Of a stretch of 64,000 nucleotides of DNA, positions 44,488 to 54,694 are shown piece by piece. Each line of letters begins with the position of its first letter. Position 1 is the first letter of the stretch. A model generated the notes under the pieces. The model was not told the DNA's origin, did no database searches, and saw only the letters and a list, made by a program, of their open reading frames with translations. The translations under genes and the position numbers were made by a program. The DNA comes from Polynucleobacter sp. MWH-Berg-3C6 (GTDB lineage: Bacteria > Pseudomonadota > Gammaproteobacteria > Burkholderiales > Burkholderiaceae), in the NCBI RefSeq assembly GCF_018881855.1, contig NZ_JACVPN010000003.1, positions 62,001 to 126,000 of the forward strand. The letters run 5' to 3'.

Positions 44488-45377
44488 GTACACCTCAAAC
44501 ATCTAGATCAGTGGCAATGCCACGTTGGCGTCAGTACTGGGTTTTAACTAAACCTAGGGTGACTCAACTCGCTGTTTTTTGTGCCTTGATTGGGATGTTC
44601 CTGGCTACGCCGGGTATGGTTCCTTATCCTGTGCTGATTGGCGGAGTTGTTGGAATTTGGTTATTGGCAAGCGCTGCGTTTGCTGTGAACTGTTTAATTG
44701 AGCAAGCAGTTGATGCAAAGATGAAACGTACTTCTTGGCGCCCATCCGCTACTGGAGAAGTGACACCATTTCATATTATTGTTTTCTCCATCATTCTGGG
44801 TGCGCTCGGGATGGCTATTCTTTGGAATTTTTGCAACCCTTTAACAATGTGGCTGACTTTGGCAACTTTTGTGGGCTATGCAGTGATTTACACCTGGCTA
44901 TTAAAGCCAGCTACTCCACAAAATATTGTGATTGGCGGTCTTTCTGGTGCAATGCCTCCGGCCCTGGGCTGGGCTGCAGTAACCAATACGCTCTCTGCCG
45001 AAGCCTGGCTACTAGTCTTAATTATTTTTGTCTGGACGCCTCCACACTTTTGGGCCTTAGCTTTATATCGTCGTGATGACTATGTGCAATCTGGTTTGCC
45101 AATGTTGCCAGTTACTCATGGCGAGCGTTTTACCTTGCTCAATATTCTCTTGTACACCTTGATCTTGATTGCAGCGACTATGCTGCCTTATATCTACGGC
45201 ATGAGTGGCATGGTGTATCTCGTTTCGGCCATTATTCTAGGCTTAATATTCTTGGCCTATGCTATTGCACTATTTATTTCTTATAGCGATGCTTTGGCTA
45301 AGAAAACATTCCGTTTTTCAATAAGCTATTTGTCTTTGCTCTTTGCAGCGCTGCTCATAGATCACTACTTCCTCTGA
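44484..45377 (+). CDS. ctaB: Protoheme IX farnesyltransferase (heme O synthase)
   Basis: A 297-residue UbiA-type prenyltransferase that makes heme O from protoheme and farnesyl diphosphate. The first prenyl-diphosphate site is [19 protein letters not shown] (about 69-87, the NxxxDxxxD pattern) and the second is [16 protein letters not shown] near 196-211. Nine transmembrane helices can be read. It overlaps ctaA by 4 bp, and the SCO gene begins one base after its stop. Confidence 0.95.
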   Translation: MSTPQTSRSVAMPRWRQYWVLTKPRVTQLAVFCALIGMFLATPGMVPYPVLIGGVVGIWLLASAAFAVNCLIEQAVDAKMKRTSWRPSATGEVTPFHIIVFSIILGALGMAILWNFCNPLTMWLTLATFVGYAVIYTWLLKPATPQNIVIGGLSGAMPPALGWAAVTNTLSAEAWLLVLIIFVWTPPHFWALALYRRDDYVQSGLPMLPVTHGERFTLLNILLYTLILIAATMLPYIYGMSGMVYLVSAIILGLIFLAYAIALFISYSDALAKKTFRFSISYLSLLFAALLIDHYFL

Positions 45378-45378
45378 T

Positions 45379-45969
45379 ATGAACATTACTTTTTTGCGTA
45401 ACTGCTGTATTGCTGCTCTGCTAATTGCATTAACTGCTTGTAGCCCAAAGCCTGAGTTTAAAAATATCGATATCACCGGCAGTACTGCCTTTGGTAAGGA
45501 CTTTAGCTTAGTAGATCCCGATGGCAAGGTAAGAACGCTGGCTGACTTTAAGGGCAAGGTTGTACTGATGTTCTTTGGTTATACACAGTGCCCTGATATC
45601 TGCCCAACCACTTTGACTGAAATGCAGCAAGTCATGGCGCTATTGGGGCCTCAATCAGACAAGGTGCAGGTTCTTTTTGTGACCGTTGATCCTGAGCGAG
45701 ATACTGCTGCTATTTTGAAGCAGTATGTGCCTGCGTTTGATCCTCGTTTCTTGGGCCTTCGTCCAGTTGATGATGCTGCCCTAGAGAAGGTTGCGAAAGA
45801 CTTCAAAATTTATTACAAGAAGGTACCGGGTACAAGCCCCGGTTCTTATACGATGGATCACACAGCAGGTAGCTACGCATTTGACCCAGAAGGGCGCTTG
45901 CGTTTATATATCAAGCATGCTCAAGGTCCTGAGACCTTGGCGCATGACTTGAAAGAACTTTTAAAGTAA
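45379..45969 (+). CDS. SCO-family copper chaperone lipoprotein
   Basis: A 196-residue SCO1/SenC protein that delivers copper to the CuA site of subunit II. A lipoprotein signal ends at Cys21 (ALLIALTAC). The copper/redox motif is CPDIC (Cys71, Cys75), within FGYTQCPDICPTTL, and the third ligand His is near 161 in YTMDHTAGSYAFDPEG. It is the last gene of the cox block and converges with rpoH across 25 bp. Confidence 0.94.
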   Translation: MNITFLRNCCIAALLIALTACSPKPEFKNIDITGSTAFGKDFSLVDPDGKVRTLADFKGKVVLMFFGYTQCPDICPTTLTEMQQVMALLGPQSDKVQVLFVTVDPERDTAAILKQYVPAFDPRFLGLRPVDDAALEKVAKDFKIYYKKVPGTSPGSYTMDHTAGSYAFDPEGRLRLYIKHAQGPETLAHDLKELLK

Positions 45970-45980
45970 GAGGGCGTATT

Positions 45981-46012
45981 CAAGCTGAAGAAGCTTAGGC
46001 TGCTTCAGCTTG
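45981..46012. repeat. Inverted repeat between the SCO gene and rpoH
   Basis: CAAGCTGAAG (45981-45990) and CTTCAGCTTG (46003-46012) are perfect complements around a 12-base loop that contains the rpoH stop codon. There is no T run on either strand, so it is not a standard terminator. It may be a 3'-end stabilising stem for either transcript. Confidence 0.6.
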
Positions 46013-46924
46013 CAACAAGCCGCGCATCTTTTTGAGAGCTGCTGTCTCAATTTGACGAACGCGTTCTGCAGAAATGCCGTATTCATCGGCAAGATCATGA
46101 AGTGTTTTTGTGCCATTGCCATCAGCATCCATTGCTAACCAACGTGACTGCACAATATTGCGACTACGCTCGTCTAAGGCCATCAAGGCTTTATCTAGCT
46201 TAGGACCCTGGAGTGCATCAGCCTCATTGCTTGCAATGCGCTGTGTAGGTTCTTGGCTGTTATCAGCAAGCCATTGAATTGGTGCATAGGCAGCATCTTC
46301 ATCAGTGTCATCGCCTTCCAGTGCAACATCACCACCAGCAAGACGCATTTCCATTTCTTTAACGTCTGAGCCCTTAACGTCAAGCGCTTTAGCTAAGGCA
46401 TCGACCTCTCCCGGAGTGAGAGCGCTCAAGGTTGGTTTGTTGCTGCGTAAATTAAAGAACAATTTACGTTGCGCTTTGGTTGTTGCCATTTTGACTAAGC
46501 GCCAATTCTTGAGAATGTATTCATGAATTTCTGCTTTGATCCAATGAATTGCGTAAGACACTAAGCGTGCACCATTATTTGGGTCATAACGCTTTACCGC
46601 TTTCATCAAGCCAATATTGCCTTCTTGAATTAAATCAGCATGCGGAATGCCATAGCCAAGATACTGACGAGCAACAGAAACCACTAAACGTAAATGGGAG
46701 AGCACCAAAGTTTTAGCGGCATCAATATTTTCAGTACGACGAAATTCCTGCGCAAGATGTAACTCTTCTGCAGCACTAAGCATCGGTACGCGATTAACGT
46801 ACGCAATATATGAATCGAGAGTGCCAACCCCAAGGGATGGCAGCACCGGAAATGCAGACGCCGCCGCAGTCTGCGCGACTGGCAGTCTTTGCATATTCGG
46901 ATTGTCGGATTTCTTATGAACCAT
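45995..46924 (-). CDS. rpoH: Heat-shock sigma factor RpoH
   Basis: A 309-residue sigma-32. Region 2 contains DLIQEGNIGLMKAVKRYDPN near 112-131 and VSYAIHWIKAEIHEYILKNW. The RpoH-specific box QRKLFFNLR is near 157-165. Region 4.2 has the helix-turn-helix LHDLADEYGISAERVRQIE near 274-292. It directs RNA polymerase to chaperone and protease genes. Its leader carries a perfect CIRCE operator whose spacer holds the likely -35 box, so HrcA probably represses it. It lies 93 bp after ftsY, without ftsE/ftsX between. Confidence 0.97.
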   Translation of the reverse strand: MVHKKSDNPNMQRLPVAQTAAASAFPVLPSLGVGTLDSYIAYVNRVPMLSAAEELHLAQEFRRTENIDAAKTLVLSHLRLVVSVARQYLGYGIPHADLIQEGNIGLMKAVKRYDPNNGARLVSYAIHWIKAEIHEYILKNWRLVKMATTKAQRKLFFNLRSNKPTLSALTPGEVDALAKALDVKGSDVKEMEMRLAGGDVALEGDDTDEDAAYAPIQWLADNSQEPTQRIASNEADALQGPKLDKALMALDERSRNIVQSRWLAMDADGNGTKTLHDLADEYGISAERVRQIETAALKKMRGLLQAEAA

Positions 46925-46962
46925 TTTTTCTAATAGATATGAGGTGTTAATAGATTACTATT

Positions 46963-46989
46963 TTAGCACTCCTGTCAAGAGAGTGCTAA
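46963..46989 (-). promoter_or_regulatory. CIRCE operator (HrcA site) over the rpoH promoter
   Basis: TTAGCACTC (46963-46971), nine bases, GAGTGCTAA (46981-46989): a perfect match to the CIRCE consensus. The spacer read on the minus strand contains TTGACA (46978-46973), a consensus -35 box pointing at rpoH; the matching -10 is poor (TAATCT or ATCTAT, 15-17 bp away). HrcA bound here would cover the promoter. The rpoH ATG is about 39 bp downstream of the operator. Confidence 0.95.
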
Positions 46990-47017
46990 TGGTTTTGATA
47001 GTCTGTAACTATCTGAT

Positions 47018-47908
47018 TTAATTGAATAATTCGGTTGAATATTGCCTAGCTGTGAATGGGGCTAAATCATCAATTCCCTCACCTTTGCCTAGGGCCAATA
47101 TTGCGGGTTTTGGCCCGTCCTGGAGGGTATGTGCCAAGGCGCAAATAACTCCGCCCTTAGCAGTGCCATCAAGCTTTGTAACGATGATTCCGGTGAGGCC
47201 CAAGGCTGCATGGAACGCTCTCACTTGGCTTAAGCCATTTTGGCCAGTATTGCCATCTAGTACTAACAGGGTATGGTGTGGCGCACCAGGAAGAGCTTTG
47301 CCGATAACCCGTTTGACCTTCTTGAGTTCTTCCATGAGGTGGTCTTGAGTGGCCAGGCGACCCGCGGTATCAATAATCAAGATATCGCTTTTGCGAGAGA
47401 TGGCTGAATGGATGGCGTCATGAGCAACGGCAGCGGCATCACCGCCTTCTTGAGTAATCACGTCTACCTGATTGCGACCCCCCCATTCTTGCAATTGGTT
47501 GCGTGCGGCGGCTCTAAACGTATCTCCTGCAGCCAGGAGAACGGATTTGCCCTGAGATTGGAAGAGCCTACAAAGCTTGCCAATAGTCGTTGTCTTGCCA
47601 GCACCATTTACCCCTACTACTAACCATACCTCTGGGATATTGTCTTTACTTGATTCAAAGAGCGGATTTGGGGAGGGTTCCAATGCCTTTAGTAGCAAAC
47701 CAACTTCGTCAATCAGTAGCGCTTGCAGTTCTTCAGGAGTAGAGGCTTTTTCTGATTTAGCTGCCTTACGAAGCTTGCTCATCAATTGTTCAGTCGTAGG
47801 TAGACCCACATCACTTTGAATCAGTGACTCTTCTAAAGTATCAAACCAAGCCTCATCAGTTTTGCTTGATTTGAAAAGGGATCCGAGGGTTTTACGTAAG
47901 CCGAACAT
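47018..47908 (-). CDS. ftsY: Signal recognition particle receptor FtsY
   Basis: A 296-residue SRP GTPase that docks ribosome-SRP complexes at the membrane. The NG domain is complete: G1 VGVNGAGKTTTIGKL near 97-111, AAGDTFRAAARNQL near 126-139, DTAGRL near 180, TKLDGTAKGG near 241-250, and the closing GEGIDDLAPF near 276. The acidic N-terminal A domain of E. coli FtsY is almost absent (only about 20 residues before the N domain), which is a normal short form. It is divergent from the M16 peptidase gene. Confidence 0.96.
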   Translation of the reverse strand: MFGLRKTLGSLFKSSKTDEAWFDTLEESLIQSDVGLPTTEQLMSKLRKAAKSEKASTPEELQALLIDEVGLLLKALEPSPNPLFESSKDNIPEVWLVVGVNGAGKTTTIGKLCRLFQSQGKSVLLAAGDTFRAAARNQLQEWGGRNQVDVITQEGGDAAAVAHDAIHSAISRKSDILIIDTAGRLATQDHLMEELKKVKRVIGKALPGAPHHTLLVLDGNTGQNGLSQVRAFHAALGLTGIIVTKLDGTAKGGVICALAHTLQDGPKPAILALGKGEGIDDLAPFTARQYSTELFN

Positions 47909-47971
47909 AATCGATACAATTTAAACCTTGCATCTTATCAATTTAATTCTTGGGATATGGTGATTTAGCAG

Positions 47972-49339
47972 ATGCGTTCCAATTTACTCCGAATTTCCTT
48001 TTTATTTCTTCTGTTTGCTCAATTATCTTGGGCTGCCAGCAGTAGTTCTGCGGATACGCATGAATTCATGCTCAACAATGGATTAAAGCTCATTGTTCGA
48101 GAGGATCATCGCGCACCTACAGTTGCCCATATGGTTTGGTATCGGGCAGGGTCGATGGATGAGGTCAATGGCAAGACCGGTGTGGCCCACGTACTTGAAC
48201 ACATGATGTTTAAGGGTACCCATAAAGTGAAAGCGGGAGAGTTCTCTAAATTAGTTGCTGCTGTTGGTGGGCGCGAAAATGCGTTTACTTCACGCGATTA
48301 CACGGCTTATTTTCAGCAAGTTGAAAAATCAAAGTTAGATGAAGTGATCAGACTTGAAGCAGACCGAATGTCTAATCTCAATTTTGACGACGCAGAGTTC
48401 TTGAAAGAAATTCAGGTCGTAATGGAAGAGCGCCGTTTGCGCACCGAAGATAATCCTAGTAGCCTCTTAAATGAATCATTGATGGCTAATGCTTATATGA
48501 GTTCGCCTTATCGTCATCCAGTAATTGGCTGGATGAATGATTTGCAAAATATGAAACCTGCTGATGCTCGTGATTGGTACCGCAGTTGGTATTCACCAAA
48601 TAATGCCACCGTAGTCATTAGCGGTGATGTAGACCCTAAGCAAATTTTGAAAGCTGTTGAAAAGTATTACGGCGCCATTACTGCGCATGAATTGCCAGTG
48701 CGTAAGCCCCAGATTGAGCCGGTACAAAAGGGAATGAAGCAAGTGCAGGTTAAGGCGCCAGCCGATAGCGCCCAATTGGCTATGGCTTGGAAGGTGCCGC
48801 GCCTAGAGCCTGGCAAGCTGGATGATCCCGAGCCTTATGCTCTTGAACTTCTAACCGCTGTACTGGATGGTTATGACAATGCGCGTTTGAATAGAACACT
48901 GGTGAAGCAAGAAAAAGTAGTAAACGATGTTGGTGTTGGGTACGACATGATTTCTCGCGGGCCAGAATTATTTCTCATTAGTGTCTCTATAGCTAAGGGA
49001 AAGACGGTTTCCCAGGCGCAAGCAAGTATTCGCAAGGCTTTAGATGAGTTGAAGCAAAAAGGAATTTTAGAGTCTGAACTCAAGCGTATTAAGGTGCGCA
49101 TTTTGTCCGATCAAATTTATAAACGTGATTCTATTTTTGGTCAGGCAATGGAGATTGGTACTACCGAGATGGCGGGATTCTCTTGGAGGGACATTGATTA
49201 CATGTTGGAGAAGATGCAAGCTATTACTCCAGAGCAAGTTCAGGCAGCAGCCAAAAAATATTTGATTGATGAGGGATTAACCATCGGTGTACTAGATCCC
49301 CAAGCTCGTCAATCTCAAGTTGGCAAGGAGGGTAAATAA
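47972..49339 (+). CDS. M16-family zinc peptidase, catalytic partner
   Basis: A 455-residue periplasmic protease of the M16B (processing-peptidase-like) group. A signal peptide covers about 1-21 (ISFLFLLFAQLSWA). The inverted zinc motif HxxEH is present as HVLEHMMF near 73-80, with the third ligand Glu in QVVMEERR near 150. The second domain lacks a zinc site as usual. It overlaps the next gene (TAATG), which encodes the partner subunit. Substrate unknown; homologous pairs degrade small peptides. Confidence 0.92.
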   Translation: MRSNLLRISFLFLLFAQLSWAASSSSADTHEFMLNNGLKLIVREDHRAPTVAHMVWYRAGSMDEVNGKTGVAHVLEHMMFKGTHKVKAGEFSKLVAAVGGRENAFTSRDYTAYFQQVEKSKLDEVIRLEADRMSNLNFDDAEFLKEIQVVMEERRLRTEDNPSSLLNESLMANAYMSSPYRHPVIGWMNDLQNMKPADARDWYRSWYSPNNATVVISGDVDPKQILKAVEKYYGAITAHELPVRKPQIEPVQKGMKQVQVKAPADSAQLAMAWKVPRLEPGKLDDPEPYALELLTAVLDGYDNARLNRTLVKQEKVVNDVGVGYDMISRGPELFLISVSIAKGKTVSQAQASIRKALDELKQKGILESELKRIKVRILSDQIYKRDSIFGQAMEIGTTEMAGFSWRDIDYMLEKMQAITPEQVQAAAKKYLIDEGLTIGVLDPQARQSQVGKEGK

Positions 49340-50676
49340 TGAATACCCTGAAGAAAAGTATTTCAGCTTGCCTGCTGACTTTAAGTTGCTTTAGCGTTGC
49401 TCATGCCATTTTGCCAATAGAGAAACTAGATAGTTTTAAGGGCTCTAAAGGCTACCTTGTTCAAACTAAGACACTTCCAATGGTCGATATTGAAGTCAGT
49501 ATCGACGCGGGTGATCGCTATGACTCGGCTGGCAAGAGTGGTTTAGCGGATATGGCTGCTAGCCTCATGAATTACGGCGTTAGGGGTGATCAAGGCCTCT
49601 TAAGCGAGGCCCAGATTGCAGATGAGATTGCTGATTTGGGAGCCAATATTGGTTTATCCGTTGGTGGCGAGCGCGCTATTTTGCGCATCCGCAGCTTAAG
49701 CAGAAAAGATCTGCGTGATCGAGCGGTCAAATTGGCTGCAGCAATGTTGAGTGCGCCTACTTATGACGCAAGAATCCTTGAGCGTGAAAAGCAAAGGACG
49801 ATTACCAATTTGCTTGAAGCAGAAACAAAGCCAGAGTTCGTCTTGGAGCGTCGCTTTACAAAGTCTGTATATGGTGACTATCCACTTGGTAATACTCCAA
49901 CAGTTAAATCGGTTGCGGCAGTTAGTGCAAATGATTTATTGCAATTTCATAAACAGTTTTATCGTAGTGATCGCATGATTGTGAGTATTGTGGGCGATGT
50001 CGATCGAGCGCAAGCCAATGAAATCATGCAGACTCTGTTGCAAAAGATCCCGCAATCTGGTGCCTCCATTGCTAAGTTGCCAGAATTACAGCGCTCACCA
50101 GTTGAGTCTTTGGCACAAAGAGAAATTCAGATCCCTTTTGATTCTCAGCAGGCCCATATTGCAATGGGTATGACGGCAGTTACTCGTAGTAATCCAGATT
50201 ACTTTCCTCTTTTGGTGGGCAATTACATACTGGGTGGTGGAGGATTTGTATCTCGCTTAATGGCAGAGGTGCGCGAGAAGCGCGGACTTGCCTATAGTGT
50301 CTTTAGTTACTTCGCACCTGGTAAAGATACTGGGATTTTCCAAGCTGGACTGCAGACCAAGAATGATCAAGCCACAATGGCTCTCGAGGTCATGAGTTCA
50401 ACTATTGCAAAATTTATTGCTGATGGCCCAACTACATCCGAATTACTGGCTGCTAAATCTAACTTAGTGAATGGCTATCCACTGCGTATTGATAACAATC
50501 GTAAATTATTAGATAACGTGTCATCGATTGCATGGAATGATTTACCGCTTGATACGATGGAGATTTGGACTAAACAAGTAGAAGCCGTTACTTTGGAGCA
50601 AGTCACGGCTGCTTTCCAAAAGTATCTTGCAATGGATCGCATGAAGATTGTGGTGTTAGGAGCGAAAAATAAATAA
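49339..50676 (+). CDS. M16-family peptidase-like partner without zinc motif
   Basis: A 445-residue periplasmic M16B homologue with a signal peptide (about 1-23, LLTLSCFSVAHA). At the place of HxxEH it has GLADMAASL, so it cannot bind catalytic zinc. The C-terminal domain keeps the substrate-binding Arg/Tyr pair in REKRGLAYSVFSYF near 312-325. Pairing an active and an inactive M16 subunit is the arrangement of heterodimeric processing peptidases. It is translated directly after the first subunit. Confidence 0.92.
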   Translation: MNTLKKSISACLLTLSCFSVAHAILPIEKLDSFKGSKGYLVQTKTLPMVDIEVSIDAGDRYDSAGKSGLADMAASLMNYGVRGDQGLLSEAQIADEIADLGANIGLSVGGERAILRIRSLSRKDLRDRAVKLAAAMLSAPTYDARILEREKQRTITNLLEAETKPEFVLERRFTKSVYGDYPLGNTPTVKSVAAVSANDLLQFHKQFYRSDRMIVSIVGDVDRAQANEIMQTLLQKIPQSGASIAKLPELQRSPVESLAQREIQIPFDSQQAHIAMGMTAVTRSNPDYFPLLVGNYILGGGGFVSRLMAEVREKRGLAYSVFSYFAPGKDTGIFQAGLQTKNDQATMALEVMSSTIAKFIADGPTTSELLAAKSNLVNGYPLRIDNNRKLLDNVSSIAWNDLPLDTMEIWTKQVEAVTLEQVTAAFQKYLAMDRMKIVVLGAKNK

Positions 50677-51283
50677 GCCTCAGCCTCTTAAGGCGGAACC
50701 CCCCAAGAAGGTACGCATTATTGGGGGCGTGTGGAGAAGTCGCTTATTAACAGTCTTGGATTTGCCAGGCCTGCGCCCTACTACAGACCGAATTCGTGAG
50801 ACTTTATTTAACTGGCTTGGCCAAGATTTAACGGGTTTACATTGCATCGATTTATTCGCCGGTACTGGAGCCTTGGGATTTGAGGCTGCCTCTCGTGGTG
50901 CTGATGCAGTGGTGGTGTTAGAAAAAGATAAAAAAGCCCATGCCAACTTAGTTAGCAATTTTGCTTTGCTACAGTCTTCACCGGTTTCCGGTAAGGTGGA
51001 AATTCTTCATAGGGATAGTCTTGAATATCTCAAGCAACAGGCTAATCACTCAAGTAACTTAATTTTTATCGATCCTCCGTTTCAAGATTCTGGCTTATTG
51101 AATCAGGCTGTAGTTGAGGCCGGTCGGGTTTGTGATGATTCTCATGGAGGCGGTATTTATGTCGAATTTCCATCGAATCTTCCCCGTGAGGAGATAGAGG
51201 CCCTGTTGCCTGACTGGCATTGTGGGAAATATTTAGAGGCGGGCCAAGTAAAAGCTTGTCTATTTCGGGGTGGAAAGGGCTAA
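50669..51283 (+). CDS. rsmD: 16S rRNA (guanine(966)-N2)-methyltransferase
   Basis: A 204-residue RsmD that methylates G966 of 16S rRNA. CIDLFAGTGALGFEAASRGAD holds the SAM loop, and the catalytic NPPY-type motif is IFIDPPFQD. The first ordinary start (GTG 50729) would delete PPKKVRIIGGVWRSR, the conserved N-terminus that pairs with the rRNA-binding region. Reading upstream, the frame is open to an ATA at 50669, preceded by TAGGAG at a six-base spacing and no other start. I therefore propose an AUA start, giving NKPQPLKAEPPKKVRIIGG. The start is uncertain; the product is firm. It overlaps the M16 stop by 8 bp. Confidence 0.88.
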   Translation: MNKPQPLKAEPPKKVRIIGGVWRSRLLTVLDLPGLRPTTDRIRETLFNWLGQDLTGLHCIDLFAGTGALGFEAASRGADAVVVLEKDKKAHANLVSNFALLQSSPVSGKVEILHRDSLEYLKQQANHSSNLIFIDPPFQDSGLLNQAVVEAGRVCDDSHGGGIYVEFPSNLPREEIEALLPDWHCGKYLEAGQVKACLFRGGKG

Positions 51284-52692
<1,409 letters not shown>

Positions 52693-52698
52693 GATGGG

Positions 52699-52704
52699 AG
52701 TTTA
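52699..52704 (-). promoter_or_regulatory. Leaderless-type -10 box of pth
   Basis: On the minus strand TAAACT is followed by six bases (CCCATC) and the pth ATG (52692). It lies downstream of the rplY terminator, so it would give pth its own transcript. No Shine-Dalgarno is present. Confidence 0.4.
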
Positions 52705-52727
52705 AGGTCTTACAGGCTTTTCTACAA

Positions 52728-52760
52728 AATGAAAAAAAGAAAGCCCGCTTGCGCGGGCTT
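52728..52760 (-). terminator. Rho-independent terminator after rplY
   Basis: AAGCCCGC (52741-52748) pairs with GCGGGCTT (52753-52760) around TTGC. On the minus strand the stem is followed by CTTTCTTTTTTTC. It ends the rplY transcript 30 bp after the stop codon. Confidence 0.9.
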
Positions 52761-52789
52761 CTCTTTGCAAAGACTGCAGCTTAAGTGAA

Positions 52790-53443
52790 TTAAGCCTTAT
52801 CTTTAGCAGCATCAGCAGCAGGAGCAGCGGCTGGAGCTGCAGCGGCTGCAGGAGCAGCTTCTTCAGTCTCAGCAGCTTTAACGGCTGGAATACGTGCGTT
52901 TGCAATAACTGGGTTTTCTTGTTCAACATGCAATACCAAGGAAACACCTTTTGGCAATGTCAAATCTTTAGCGTGAACAGAATGACCTACTTCAACTTTG
53001 CTCAAGTCCACTTCAATGAACTCTGGCAAGTCTGCTGGTAAGCAAGAAATTTCCAAGTCATTCAGAATGTGGCTGATTACAGCGCCTTGCAATTTCACGG
53101 CTGCTGAAGTTTCAGCGTTAGTGAAGTGCAATGGAACGCGCATATGAACTTTCTCAGTCGCTGATACGCGCTGGAAGTCAATGTGCAATACCAATGGCTT
53201 AAATGGATGCATTTGGTAATCACGCAACAACACTTTTTGTGTTTTTCCGCCGATTTCCAAATCCAGAATGGATGAGTGAAATGCTTCTTTACGGAGTGCA
53301 TGAAACAGTGCGTTGTGGTCTAACTCGATAACAGCTGCTGGATCTTTACTACCGTAAACGATTCCCGGAGTTTTTCCGGAATTGCGCAGACGGCGGCTCG
53401 CACCCGTTCCCTGTACGCTTCTTTCAAAGGCTACTACTTTCAT
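52790..53443 (-). CDS. rplY: 50S ribosomal protein L25 (Ctc form)
   Basis: A 217-residue L25/general stress protein Ctc. The N-terminal 5S-rRNA-binding domain (about 1-92) starts [20 protein letters not shown], followed by the beta-rich C-terminal extension (about 95-190). The Ala/Glu-rich tail ends in [20 protein letters not shown]. The longer two-domain form is normal outside enterobacteria. It follows prs by 146 bp with its own -10 box and ends at a strong terminator. Confidence 0.96.
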   Translation of the reverse strand: MKVVAFERSVQGTGASRRLRNSGKTPGIVYGSKDPAAVIELDHNALFHALRKEAFHSSILDLEIGGKTQKVLLRDYQMHPFKPLVLHIDFQRVSATEKVHMRVPLHFTNAETSAAVKLQGAVISHILNDLEISCLPADLPEFIEVDLSKVEVGHSVHAKDLTLPKGVSLVLHVEQENPVIANARIPAVKAAETEEAAPAAAAAPAAAPAADAAKDKA

Positions 53444-53499
53444 ATTAAATTCCCTAGTTAAGGTTAATTTCCGTTCGCGACCAAACAGAAAAGCCTTCG

Positions 53500-53505
53500 A
53501 TTATA
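53500..53505 (-). promoter_or_regulatory. -10 box of rplY
   Basis: A perfect TATAAT on the minus strand, 56 bp before the rplY ATG. No good -35 box is seen at 16-18 bp. It is the clearest promoter element in the 146-bp gap between prs and rplY. Confidence 0.45.
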
Positions 53506-53589
53506 TCGTGGGAAAGAGGGTTTTTGCCTATAAAAGCTTAAAAAACGCCTCAGAACTACCAAAAAACGGGGTAAAACACTGTTTTTGGC

Positions 53590-54558
53590 TTATTCGGCAA
53601 ACATCGACATGACCGAGTCACCCTTGCTAATGCGGGAAAGGGTCTCTGCCAAGATGGGGGCTACGCTTAATTGGCGTATTTTGGCCACTTTTGTGGCTTC
53701 TGGGGTCAAAGGAATGGTGTCGGTAACCACGAGCTCATCTAATTCAGATGCTGCGATACGGGCTACTGCGCCGCCGGATAGAACCGCATGGGTACAGTAG
53801 GCAGTCACGCCCTTAGCACCCCGCTCTTTAAGCGCCTCAGCGGCTTTACAGAGGGTTCCGCCAGTATCAATGATGTCATCCATGATGACGCAATGACGGC
53901 CTTCAACTTCACCGATCAAATGCATAACTTCAGAAACGTTTGCCTTAGGGCGACGTTTATCAATAATGGCTAAATCAGTCCCTAGTTGCTTTGCCATAGC
54001 GCGAGCGCGTACAACGCCACCAATATCTGGTGAGACGATGATGAGATCTTTCTGAGTCTTCTGAGCTTCTAAGTCAGACAAGAGAACTGGCGAGGCATAA
54101 ATATTGTCTACCGGGATATCAAAGAAGCCTTGAATTTGGTCTGCGTGTAGATCCATCGTCAGAACACGCTCAATGCCAGCAACGGATTGAAGCATATTGG
54201 CTACGATGCGCGCAGAGATGGCAACACGTGCAGAACGTGGGCGACGGTCTTGGCGGGCATAACCAAAATACGGAATGACTGCAGTAATACGACCAGCTGA
54301 TGCGCGCTTGAGAGCATCAATCATGATCATCAGTTCCATCAAACTGTCGTTTGTTGGCGCACAGGTTGATTGAATGACAACAACATTTTTACCGCGGACA
54401 TTCTCTTGAATTTCGACTTGGATCTCGCCATCTGAGAAACGGCCTACAAAGGCTTTTCCCATTTTGAGATGAAGTTCCTTGGCTACAGCCTCAGCCAAAA
54501 TAGGATTTGCGTTGCCTGTGAATAGGGTCAGTAAATCTGAGTGGGTAGAGGCAGTCAT
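53590..54558 (-). CDS. prs: Ribose-phosphate pyrophosphokinase
   Basis: A 322-residue PRPP synthase that feeds purine, pyrimidine, His and Trp synthesis. [20 protein letters not shown] near 41-60, the ATP-binding [10 protein letters not shown] near 97-106, [17 protein letters not shown] near 132-148, and the PRPP loop [19 protein letters not shown] near 220-238 are complete. It is downstream of tRNA-Gln and ispE on the same strand (54 bp after the tRNA). Confidence 0.97.
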   Translation of the reverse strand: MTASTHSDLLTLFTGNANPILAEAVAKELHLKMGKAFVGRFSDGEIQVEIQENVRGKNVVVIQSTCAPTNDSLMELMIMIDALKRASAGRITAVIPYFGYARQDRRPRSARVAISARIVANMLQSVAGIERVLTMDLHADQIQGFFDIPVDNIYASPVLLSDLEAQKTQKDLIIVSPDIGGVVRARAMAKQLGTDLAIIDKRRPKANVSEVMHLIGEVEGRHCVIMDDIIDTGGTLCKAAEALKERGAKGVTAYCTHAVLSGGAVARIAASELDELVVTDTIPLTPEATKVAKIRQLSVAPILAETLSRISKGDSVMSMFAE

Positions 54559-54612
54559 AGGATCAAGGGCTTTGTCGGGTCAAAAGGTTATCTTTATCGT
54601 TTCTACAGTATT

Positions 54613-54689
54613 TGGCAGGGGAAGAAGGATTCGAACCTTCGCATGCTGGAATCAAAATCCAGTGCCTTAACCAGCTTGGCGATTCCCCT
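54613..54689 (-). tRNA. tRNA-Gln (anticodon TTG)
   Basis: The minus strand folds into a full cloverleaf of 77 bases. The acceptor arm is AGGGGAA with TTCCCCT, discriminator G and an encoded CCA. The D arm is GCC/GGC. The anticodon stem CTGGA/TCCAG has loop TTTTGAT with anticodon TTG, which reads CAA (Gln). The T arm is GAAGG/CCTTC with loop TTCGAAT. It starts 5 bp after the ispE stop and precedes prs, so it is probably cut from a shared ispE-tRNA-prs transcript. Confidence 0.97.
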
Positions 54690-54694
54690 ACAGG

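Noticed and set aside
45981..46012. Terminator between the SCO gene and rpoH
   Set aside because: The inverted repeat is perfect but no T run follows on either strand, so I list it only as a repeat.
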